Positions 36,946 through 45,745 of a DNA stretch of 64,000 bases are shown here, piece after piece. Numbering within the stretch: position 1 is the first letter of the stretch; every line of letters begins with the position of its first letter. The stretch spans positions 124,001 to 188,000 of the forward strand of contig CAJQUW010007504.1 of NCBI GenBank assembly GCA_907163375.1. The letters are read 5' to 3'. The stretch is from Prostheceraeus crozeri (Eukaryota; Platyhelminthes; Polycladida; Euryleptidae). The position numbers and the translations under genes are program-made. Under the pieces are notes generated by a model, which saw only the letters and a program-made list of their open reading frames with translations, made no database searches and was not told the origin of the DNA.

Positions 36946-37331
36946 TCAATACTTAGAATGGTGACCTTTAGCTAACAGAACCGCTTTGATTTGTTGAGGC
37001 ATGGAATCGACAAGACGCTCGCAGTACTCCTGAGTAATTTCGTGTGTCCAAACGTGCTTGACTTTATTTATCAGATCCATACGAGATGTCGGCTTCAGCA
37101 ATGAGACTTTCTTCCTTAACAATGTCCAACAGTTCTCTATCACGTTTAAATCCGGCGAGCTACCGGGCCAGTCGCTCAATGAAGTGCAGCCGTTCTCACA
37201 CAACCATCCATTGAGCCAGTTATTCACTTTCTTTGCTGTATGGGCCGGTGCCCCATCATGCTGAAAGCAAGTGCATCCACGAAGTTCCATAAACAAAGGG
37301 AGCTTCTCTTGAAGAATCGATAGATAAGTGT
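36946..37331 (-). pseudogene. Tc1-type transposase, C-terminal part
   Basis: Downstream half of the transposase whose N-terminal half is at 40875-41536. After the shared codons of the duplicated target ('TYLSI') it reads 'LQEKLPLFMELRGCTCFQHD', then the second catalytic Asp in 'FQHDGAPAHTAKKVNNWL' (about 37255) and the catalytic Glu in 'SSPDLNVIENCWTLL' (about 37140), ending 'AVLLAKGHHSKY' at the stop near 36946. I count 39 residues between that Asp and Glu, longer than the 34 typical of Tc1 enzymes. No stop or frameshift is seen in this half; it is inactive only because the gene is split. Confidence 0.9.
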
Positions 37332-37762
37332 CGAATAAAACCAGTCAACCTAACAGTCAACCTAACATTCTAACTTTGGAACTAGACATCGGATCGCCAA
37401 GATTTTTACCTGTCTGCTCGCCGTCCTTCATTCTATCAGACTGTAGTCAGTGCTGCTTCGACTGTGCCATCATCACAGCTCTACGACCTGGTCAAGTGGT
37501 GCCATCTCTGAACTCAATCTCTCCAGTTTTCGTCTCTCTGATTGGCTGGCTAGCTCCCGCACGCTCAACTGCTGCTTCTGCCTCGATTTCCATCATCGCC
37601 GCAGCTCCGAAATCTTCGTCTGGTAGTGCTAAGTGCTTTTACCATAGACTTCTTGACTGCATGTGCATTGTCGCGCTGAGAGATACAAGCGCGCTGCCGT
37701 CGCTTAGTGATCAATATCCTCTTCTCCGATCATCGTCGCTGCGTACGATTTGACACAACATC

Positions 37763-37832
37763 TGCACAGTGGTCCAGCGGTCAAAGACGCTGGTGGGCGA
37801 TGCACGGACACCGGTTCGAGACCCATCGTGAA
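37763..37832 (+). promoter_or_regulatory. tRNA-like module with Pol III A and B boxes
   Basis: TGGTCCAGCGG at 37770-37780 fits the tRNA A-box consensus TRGYNNANNNG exactly, and GGTTCGAGACC at 37813-37823 fits the B-box consensus GGTTCGANNCC exactly, with tRNA-like spacing. The T-stem pairing is incomplete, so this is not a functional tRNA but a tRNA-derived sequence. It lies about 430 bp inside the retrotransposon and just upstream of its ORF, so it could act as an internal promoter or be a captured SINE head. Confidence 0.55.
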
Positions 37833-37846
37833 CAATTTTTGGAATT

Positions 37847-40824
37847 TTGTTTCTGTGCATCTCTACATATTTATTACTCATTTACATCTTTTTTGGTTTA
37901 TCAACCCGAGACTCCCGCTCATATCATCTCGTGGCCCAACCAGCATGCTCGTCCTGTCATCTGGTCGGTACGAAATGGAAGAAAGGACGAGAGTGTGCAT
38001 CGTGCAATCGATATTTCCACCTCACATGTGTCGGGCTTACTCAGAAAGAGTCGTCTTCGATTACGTCCTGGTCCTGTTCAGCATGTTTACCTCTTGGTGC
38101 TCGCACTCTTCACTTGGATGCTCCAGACTCATCCTTGGAAGCGCCCTCGACGGAGACGATTCTACAGCGAATTTTCGCCAAAAGACGGAACCGCAAAATC
38201 CCTGCGCGACTCCCCAAAGCGGTTCGTTGTACTGCAGCTAGTGCACTGGCGACTGCGATCGACAGGGCAGTGAATTCTAACTCACCGCTGAATTGGATCC
38301 GTTTGTTTTGCTTCGCGCCAATCGCCCTCGGCGTGCCAACCAACCGTACCTCCTCCGGCGCGTCACTTTCGTCCAGCCTGCGACAAACCTTGACTGCTTT
38401 TGAAAGCATGACGAGTGAACACCTTTTGGGTATTCTCGAGAACCTTGTTGCTGCTCCGCATGTCGATTGCTTCTCCGTTTCATCCGAAGACTCTGATACC
38501 TTACGTAGAAGAGTAAGGGCAAAGCTGATCGACGGGGACATTTCCGGAGCCGTCAGAGTCATCGCATCCGACGATACGATTGCGCATCCGACTGACAAAG
38601 TCGTTGAACTCCTTCGAGAGAAACACCCTCCCGGTCCTGATTGTGTCAATTGCTGTGACTCTTTCGACACCCCACAGATTGTAGTGACCGACGCCGATAT
38701 TGAAGCTGCTCTCAAGTTCTTCCCCGGAAGCAGTAGTGGTGGGCCGGACGGATTGAGACCCGGTCACCTTCGCGACCTCACAGGACATGCTGCCTACGAA
38801 TCGGGACGCCGCCTACGAGCTTCAATCGTCGTCTTGATGAGAGGACTCTTCAATGGGACCGTGTGTACTTTCGGAAGAGACTTGCTTTTTGCTGTGAACC
38901 TCATTGCACTGCGGAAGAAGGACGGTGGCATCCGGCCCATCGCCGTCGGCAACGTCTTTCGTCGCATGTCTGCCAAAATAACTAGCCGCGCCGTGTGTAT
39001 ATCTTTGGCACCACAGCTCCGCCCCGTGCAACTTGGTGTCGGCATTCCTGGTGGAGCGGAATCCGCCGTTCACGCAGCTCGGGAGTACATCTACCGGAAC
39101 CGCAATACATCAAAACTGCTTGTTAAGCTGGATATACATAACGCTTTTAACTGCGTGAAGCGAGAACATATCCTGATGACCGTCGCGCGTCGCTGTCCCG
39201 AGATCGGCCGACTGGTGCGTCTCTCTTACGGCAGTCCGACCAACTTGCTTGCAGGAAAAGCAATCATCAAGCATTCCTGTGGAGTTCAGCAGGGTGACCC
39301 GCTTGGCCCGCTCCTTTTCGCCCTCTGCGTCGATGAAGTGGCCAGATCCGCCAAGTCAGAGTTCAACGTATGGTACCTTGACGACGCAACGCTCGCTGGA
39401 CCACCCGACCTTGTCTCCGACGATCTGAGGAGGATCATACCCGTCCTCTCAACGATTGGTCTGCAGGTGAATCCGTCGAAGTCGGAGGTGATCCAACTAT
39501 CTGAGTCGAATGTTCTTACCACACAAAACATCAGTACCCTATTCGATTGCTTGCCAGGTGCTCAAATCACCTCCATAGACTCCGCAGTGCTCCTTGGCTC
39601 TCCTTTGCATCGGCAGGGAATAACATTTGTGATTCGACAGAAGAGCGACACCCTGTCCAGAATGGCGCTACGACTGCAATCTGTAGATCGTCATACCGCT
39701 CTCTTCCTCTTGAAAAACTGCCTCTCCATGCCGAAGCTTCTGTACACTCTGCGTAGCTCGCCTTGCTTTGTGGAGGAAGGCGGCCTGTCTCACTTCGATG
39801 AGGTCTTGAGATCGGCGGTTTCCTCCATCTGCAACGTTGACTTTGACGACACTGGTTGGAGGCAGGCTACTTTGCCGCAGAAGTATGGCGGACTTGGTCT
39901 CCGATCCGCGTCAGACATCGCTCTTCCCGCCTTCCTGTCATCTTCATTTTCAAGTGCATCTCTGATCTTCGACATCCTCAAGTCAAATTGAGTAGCCATA
40001 ATTCAGCTCTTGAGGTGTGGTCCTCCTCCCGTCTGAGTGTTCCAGATAAGCGCGATATTCAAAGTGAATGGGACAAGCAGCTAGTGATGTTAAACAAGGA
40101 CCACCTCCGTCACGAACTCGACCAACATCGACTTGCATGCCTAGCTGCTGCTTCTCAGCCGTACAGTGGTGCTTGGCTTCAGGCAGTGCCTTCGACGTCG
40201 ACCGGTACCCTTCTCAACGATGAGACAACACGCCTGGCGGTGGCACAGCGTCTCGGTTTGAGTGTATGTGAGCCTCACCCATGCCGTTGCGGTGGCACAG
40301 TCGACAAGCGGGGCCTTCACCCGTTGTCGTGTCGTCGCAGTGCCGGCCGTTTCCCGAGACACACGGCTATCAACGACGTTGTGAAGCGAGGGCTGGATGC
40401 AGCAATGGTGGCGTCGTGTCTCGAGCCCGTAGGACTCGATCGTGGCGACGGCAAGCGTCCAGACGGGTTGACTCTTTTCCTCTTTTCTCAAGGAAAGTCG
40501 CTAGTCTGGGACGCAACTTGCGTCGACTCTTTCTCGTCTACTAACGTGTACGGCTCAACACTGGAGGCTGGTTCCGCTGTCACCAAAGCGGAGAAGGCAA
40601 AGCTTTCCAAGTACGCCGCCTTAGCCGATCGCTTTGTCGTCCAACCCGTAGCCGTCGAAACGTCTGGTGTCATCGGGCCACTGACACTACCATTCCTCAA
40701 AGAAATTGGACGACGTATTGCGTTGCAACGCAATGATAGCAGAGAGAGGGTGGCTCTTTCAGCGGCTATCTCTTGCTATCGTCCGCGGCAACGCTATCGT
40801 TATTCGACTAGCTGGACGGCTTGA
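37847..40824 (+). pseudogene. PHD finger / reverse transcriptase / restriction-like endonuclease polyprotein
   Basis: This is the replication protein of the retrotransposon, about 990 codons with one frameshift near 39988 (first frame stops at 39989-39991; second frame continues to 40824). Order: a Cys4-His-Cys3 PHD-like finger (CSSCHLV...CASCNRYFHLTC...CSAC, about 37946-38090). RT motifs: 'SSSGGPDGLRPGHLRDL' (38729), 'RKKDGGIRPIAVGNVFRRM' (38913), 'LVKLDIHNAFNCVKRE' (39121, first catalytic Asp), 'CGVQQGDPLGPLLFALCVDE' (39280), 'VWYLDDATLAG' (39370, YLDD active site) and 'GLQVNPSKSEV' (39460). After the frameshift: a CCHC motif CRCGGTVDKRGLHPLSC (about 40283-40333), then 'GDGKRPDGLT...LVWDATCVD' and 'AEKAKLSKYAALADRF', which fit the PD...D...K core and K-x2-KY helix of R2/NeSL-type restriction-like endonucleases. 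The start codon is uncertain because the first 20 codons look non-coding. The clade is unresolved. One break makes it a near-intact pseudogene. Confidence 0.85.
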
Positions 40825-40874
40825 TGAACAGTGATTGACAATATTCGATTTGTATTTTATTTTATTTTATAGTG

Positions 40875-41536
40875 ATCGATAGATAAGTGTTCGCTGTGAT
40901 GGTTTCTTTGGGTGTCGAAATCCATAATCCTCCTCGTCCAGACGTAGCTATGCAGCCCCAGATCATCACAGAAGTTGCATGCTTAACAGTTGAAGATATG
41001 TATCTTTGATCGTATATTTTCCCACGAGGTCTTCGAACATGATGACAATACAAATTAAATTGCCGAACCATTGTTTTGTCGGAGAACATAACTTTCCACC
41101 AGTCGTTTTCGGTCCAGTGACGATATTTATGGCAAAAGGCAAGTCTGTCCTTGATATTTTTGGAACTCAATCTTGGTTTAGCTGCCGGACGGTAGGCTTT
41201 CAGACGAAAGTCCTTAGAAAGTCTTCTTCTAACCGTAGATGAACTCACAGACGCATGTGATGGAAGCTGAGAAGCAATAAAAGTCGATGTTGAGGTCGGC
41301 TGGGCAACTGCAAGGCGGCGAATTAATCGATCAGTTGCCAACGAAGTTGATCGCGGTCGGCCTGTTCGACGCTTCGGCGAAAATGTACCAGTAGATTGAT
41401 AGTGCTTCAAGTGGCGGCTCACCAAACTTTGATTAACATGAAGCTTTTCAGCTATTTGTTTCTGCATTAGTCCTTCTTGATGTAAAATTGCCATTTGAGC
41501 AACCTTCTCGGTTGAAATATCCCGATTTCTACCCAT
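40875..41536 (-). pseudogene. Tc1-type transposase, N-terminal part
   Basis: Start chosen at 'MGRNRDISTEKVAQMAILHQ' (ATG 41534-41536), since the 15 codons upstream are not family-like. Two helix-turn-helix units follow: 'QKQIAEKLHVNQSLVSRHLK' (about 41415-41475), with the AT-hook-like 'RRTGRPRST' linker, and 'SVSSSTVRRRLSKDFRLKAY'. The first catalytic Asp lies in 'WWKVMFSDKTMV' (about 41085; Lys replaces the usual Glu after Asp), followed by 'SVMIWGCIATSGRGGL'. The frame is open to 'NTYLSI', where the retrotransposon is inserted. Joined logically with 36946-37331 it makes a full-length Tc1-type enzyme of about 340 residues. Confidence 0.92.
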
Positions 41537-41758
41537 CGTAAGATGATAAATGACGAGAAACAAGATATGCAACCAACTCAAGAAATGAACTGCTTATACT
41601 GTAATATACCATTGGTTTTGCTCTATGGGATTCCCAATGAGCTATTTTTAGTATCAGATGCCAGATTTATCAGCATCTCGAATCTCTACAGAAATAAGTA
41701 ACTTTTTTAAAAAATGTTGGCTATTATACAAAGTATGCTGATATTCTGCACAGGACTG

Positions 41759-41840
41759 TAGATAATGTATTCCGTCTAATTGTCTCTGAAGTTAGTTCCA
41801 TAACAAACTTGCACTCGTGACAAGTCTGATGTGACAATCT
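41759..41840 (-). pseudogene. RTE-like LINE fragment on the far side of the Tc1 insertion
   Basis: Minus-strand continuation of the LINE at 35653-36792. Immediately 5' of the TA it encodes '...QLDGIHYLL', which joins in frame with 'MNFVDSQKAF' at 36789. Upstream of about 41840 the similarity to an RT fades and a stop is present, so the LINE copy is 5'-truncated here. Confidence 0.6.
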
Positions 41841-44088
41841 ATCCTCGCGAAACTGATAGACATAGTTATTAGTAACAAACTGGTGGCTAAATGTCTATTC
41901 CTACATTGAAACCCAATGTATTAAAGCCCAATATCACTTATAGGTGCTTCACCTGAGTCCGAAATCACTGCATTGTTCACACGGATGACTAAAGTTGATT
42001 TCAGAGTTTCGGAGCCGTGGTCCAGCTACCACGGCTCCGGCTCCGAGCGACTCCGAACAAAAGAACCTTCGACATGTGGTTGGGCCGCCAACACTAGACC
42101 GAAAATGAGACTTTCACAGAATCATGCATACATCCTATGGCTACTACGAAACGGCATATCTGTCGAGGTCTACTCGGTACCTCTTGTCAGACAAGAACAA
42201 AGAAAGAACACATAAATCCAATGGGAAGCAGACTGAGGTTTTCCATAAAATTGCATTTGTATGTGTTTTGTGTGACAAAGTGAGAAGTACTGCGGTAAGT
42301 GTGGAACCATCTCTAGGTCATGCAGTTCAAGTTAACACACTCCACTCCTGGATAAGATCAGCTCCACTCCTCTGCAATTTCGACATGCTGTATATTTGAT
42401 CTCATACGCTCACATAAATGCATATGTACGCGTGTGGTTGAAGTTATTACCAAAATGATGACTGCTTGGGTGCCCTGGCATGAGACCAGCTCGTGTGCCC
42501 ACAGAGCACAGAACTGAACCTCCTCGACAAACCGCCTCGCTTAAAAGTCTACATCCGTCCACGCTGAACCGACTGCTGTGCCTGTGCTAGGTAGCTGGCA
42601 CATTTCCAAGGCATAAGGAATTATGGAATCCTCTAAAAGTCTAGTGCATCAAACCCGACCGTGCGCGCAATACGAGAGGCGCTAGTCGGTTTTATGATCA
42701 ATCAACAAGAATGGTCTGGATGATTCTGCTTGCTTCTCATTTTACCGGCATCAGTGATAGACGTTCGTCACCTTTGATGCAATAGCTCCAGCAACGCGTG
42801 GAGGACTATTCATTTGATTTGCTCGACTGCAAACCAAATGTGGAATTTCATCAAGAATCTGAATCCCGTCTGTCGAAGAAAGTTTCTGAATATAGCAGTC
42901 TGACATCATGCTACACATGAGTTTCAATTATTGATAAACAGCGTCAGCGTGTCAATGTGTCATTCGCGATCATTGTCTTACCTACTTGAACCTAGGCTAT
43001 TACATTAAGAAACTTAAGTGACAAAAGCAGCAAGGTAGTTGTTTTTCGCCAATTAGAGCAGTTACACCAATAAGAAGAAAAATTAATAATGCGACTCCAA
43101 TTTAACTGCGAACACCGTATATCTTGAAATTGGTTGCTGCCCACAAATCATTGGACGGAGGATAATGTTGAAACTATTTAGTGTCAAATCGGTCAACAAT
43201 GGAGTGACTCCTACCACTAAAGAAATAGAAGCAGAAGTTTACTTTATCGTCTTATAGATTTTCTTACGTCATCAATTATTAATCCACAACTACTTTTTTG
43301 AATTATTTCGAGTACCAGCATCACTGACAAATAAGGGGAGATGTTTTATATGCTTCAAAAATTACTGCACTAGTTAGAATTGTTTTTCTCCTTGTGTAGC
43401 CTTCTGTAGGAATGAATTTAATTTCTAGAATGTAAAACAAATTCACTTGATAACAAATAGTCAATAGCAATTTCGTTTATAAAACAAATGATTGATTCAG
43501 GCATGTATCACTGAGAAGATTTCTGAAAATTATAATAATGCTGCATCAATTCAAATAAAATTGTTGGAATTTTAGGAAATCGGTTCCTTGATGCATGCTT
43601 AGATTGTCATTGTCAGTGATCATTTGCTGTCAGATGAAATAAATTTCATGCTTAAACTTGAGCTTGCTCCGACATAGGATTGTAGTTGCTGTGGTGCGAG
43701 CACTAATTAATAGAATTTTCCCTCAATGTAACAAAATCAATTGACAAATGAATAAGTTTTGATCTAATTTCAAACAAGATTTATATCTGGAGTGATTTTT
43801 TAAAGGCTGAGTGACATCGTAAAAGTAGAAAAAAATAATGTAGGAGAAAATGTGGGGTGACAGAATTCGTTCATGGAGTTCTCCGTCGTTCAGTAGAAGA
43901 CCATGTTTATTCGATTCACAGTTAAGTGTTACCTCTGAAGTGTGAGCATAACGCATTTGTTTGTGTGTTGGCAATTCATCAAGTGCACTGTGGCATTCAT
44001 TTGAAGTTATGATATTCTGTAGATGATAGAAATATTTGTTTTATTCGTTGCTTTTAGTCATCGCTTTTATTTACGCTTTTCATTTCAG
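41841..44088 (+). other. Galpha intron, last part before exon c
   Basis: No gene recognised. It contains a strong GC-rich hairpin at 42010-42039 and ordinary AT-rich DNA after that, and ends at the acceptor 'cttttcatttcag' (44076-44088). Confidence 0.5.
42010..42039. repeat. GC-rich hairpin, 12-bp perfect arms
   Basis: CGGAGCCGTGGT and its exact reverse complement ACCACGGCTCCG are separated by six bases (CCAGCT). It stands out in AT-rich surroundings. A similar 'GGAGCCACGG...GGAGCCGTAG' occurs at about 51247. Function unknown; it could be part of a decayed foldback repeat. Confidence 0.7.
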
Positions 44089-44342
44089 GACATATTGCGA
44101 TGTCGAATTTTAACTTGTGGTATATTTGAAATGCGTTTTTATTACAAAGAAGTTCACTTTCACATATTTGATGTCGGGGGACAAAGAAGTGAAAGAAGAC
44201 GATGGATTCAATGTTTTAATGACGTGACAGCAATTATCTTCGTTTCCGCATGTTCCGCTTACGATCTCAATCTCCTAGAAGATCCGAACAAGAATCGACT
44301 GCAAGAGTCCTTAGAGGTCTTCGAATCCGTCCGAACTAACAG
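44089..44342 (+). CDS. GNAS: G protein alpha-s-like subunit, exon c (switch I and II)
   Basis: A 254-base exon, acceptor 'ttttcatttcag', donor GTAAATT. It reads '[20 protein letters not shown]' and on through '[20 protein letters not shown]', '[20 protein letters not shown]' and '[20 protein letters not shown]', leaving AG to complete Arg with the next exon. Key elements: Arg in 'RCRILT' (the switch I arginine that stabilises the transition state), Thr in 'LTCGI' (Mg2+ ligand) and DVGGQ (G3/switch II with the catalytic Gln). '[10 protein letters not shown]' is characteristic of the Gs class. All catalytic residues are intact, so the gene looks functional. Differences from usual Gs ('LTSGIF', 'GGQRDERRKW') mark it as divergent. 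This single exon covers the region split over several exons in vertebrate GNAS. Confidence 0.97.
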
Positions 44343-44909
44343 GTAAATTCAAGTAGAATCTCAGAAAGTTGATTATATGCATTTTTGCGAGCATACTTGA
44401 TGCAAATAAAAGTACAAAATGCGATATTAGCATTATTAAATCATGTGAATGATTTGAGTGTTAGCTGTGGAGAAATATTCATCTCGAATAATTGTCAAGA
44501 AAATCAGCATTTTCTTGGGAATCCAGAAAATGTCAGATGTTTGCGAATCGAAAGATGAAGGCGAAAGTGCTCTCGTGTGTCGTGAAAACAAGACGACAAA
44601 TATTGGATTGCGTTCAAAACCGTAGCCCACATTTTTGACGCGGTCTGTAGGTCTCCAACGGCATTCGTCGTCCGCAGAAAAGTGTCATTCATAAGTAATC
44701 AACGGTCTTAGGAAGCGATGGCGATAGTATATATTCCTATAACACTTCGCAACATTTCTCCCAATGTCAATCAGTGAAAATAAAAAATCTGGAAGTCGGA
44801 ATAGAGAAATATCAGACATGCATCGAGAAAGGACTTATACAGTTCAGTAGTTTTCCACGGTGAGGTACATCAGTCAGTTCTTTCACATACATGTAACTAG
44901 TAGTCTCAA
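44343..44909 (+). other. Galpha intron start, no other gene seen
   Basis: Intron between exons c and d begins here. The minus ORFs at 44436-44692 have no recognisable motif. Confidence 0.5.
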
Positions 44910-45745
44910 GTGCGACGATTTTGCGTATTATCCAGTGAAAGATTAGTTCTAGTCACAGGGAAGAAGCAAGCCGACATGATGCGCAAGGGTAGATGGCCAT
45001 ACTCATGTTGCGGGAAAGATGTATGTCAGAACTCGTACGGCCTGCAATTGTTGGTGCCACTTCAGATGCTCCGGGTTAGCTTCAATCAGAGTGTTGATCT
45101 CTTTCATATGTCCAAAATGTGGCCGAGATCAAGGAAACACAAGAAGATGACGACTCGCTTACGGTGAATGAGTGTATTGCACAAGAGGTCCAGCAGTTCT
45201 GCTATCTTGGAGACATGCTTGACAGGGATGCTAGTGTCAAGAGAGCCATGAGAGCTCGTATTGCGACTACGTGGTGAAAATGGAGGGAACTTGCCAATCT
45301 CTTAACGAACAGAGGAATCCATTGAAATACCGAGGACAAGTCCACCAGTCATGCTTAAGATCTGTTCTCCTGCACGGTTCGGAAACATGGCCTCTGGCAG
45401 ACAAATTGATGAGCACTTTGAGAACATGTGACCGAAATGAAGAAGTATTAAAACGGTGTGGTCTGAGGGACTTAGAGTTGATGATCCGTAAAAGTAGACT
45501 TCGCTGGTTCGGACATGTGAAGAGGGAGAGGACAATTTCTTGAAAGAAGTTGAAGAGATGGAAGTAGGCGGTCGCCGACCAGCAGGGAGACCGAAGAAGT
45601 CATGGAGTAGCTGCATCAAATAAGATCTCAAGAAGCTCAAAATCAATGAAGATCTTGTCTTGGACTGAAACGGCTGGACACGAGCCATCAACCGTCCAAC
45701 TCCGTCAGGGAACTCATGGAAGCTGAACGAGGAGTGAGAGTGAGT
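44910..45745 (+). pseudogene. LINE reverse transcriptase 3' end with C-terminal zinc-binding segment
   Basis: Plus-strand relic of the C-terminal part of a LINE RT, in several frames. It begins with a Cys-rich segment 'GRWPYSCCGKDVCQNS' (about 44986-45035) continuing in a shifted frame as 'ACNCWCHFRCSGL' and 'ICPKCGRD', a zinc ribbon-like block. Then come 'VQQFCYLGDMLDRDASVKRA' (45190-45250), 'YRGQVHQSCLRSVLLHGSET' (45330-45390), 'LRWFGHVKRERTIS' (about 45500-45541) and 'GGRRPAGRPKKSWSS' (about 45570-45612), the usual order of connection region and basic tail. It is a different LINE family from the 35.6-kb copy, as judged by the zinc segment and sequence. 5'-truncated at about 44910. Confidence 0.75.

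Larger units (their letters stand above)
37332..40874 (+). mobile_element. Non-LTR retrotransposon with restriction-like endonuclease (3543 bp)
   Basis: The insertion is bounded by a perfect 16-bp direct repeat ATCGATAGATAAGTGT at 37316-37331 and 40875-40890, derived from the Tc1 transposase gene. The 3' end is a pentanucleotide-like tail, (ATTTT)n at about 40854-40870, and there are no terminal repeats, as expected for target-primed reverse transcription. The 5' region (37332-37840) holds a tRNA-like module. The long ORF region runs 37847-40824. It is GC-richer than its surroundings and is the youngest element of the nest. Confidence 0.9.
36795..41758 (-). mobile_element. Tc1-type DNA transposon, itself split by a retrotransposon
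   Basis: Terminal inverted repeats begin CAGTCCTGTGCACAATATTA at 36795 and, reverse-complemented, CAGTCCTGTGCAGAATATCA at 41758. The element is bounded by TA at 36793-36794 and 41759-41760, the Tc1/mariner target duplication. The total is 4964 bp. Removing the 3543-bp retrotransposon and its 16-bp duplication leaves 1405 bp, a normal Tc1 length. Deleting the element with one TA restores a colinear RTE reading ('...LLMNFVDSQKAF...') across the junction, which confirms the insertion point. Confidence 0.93.
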
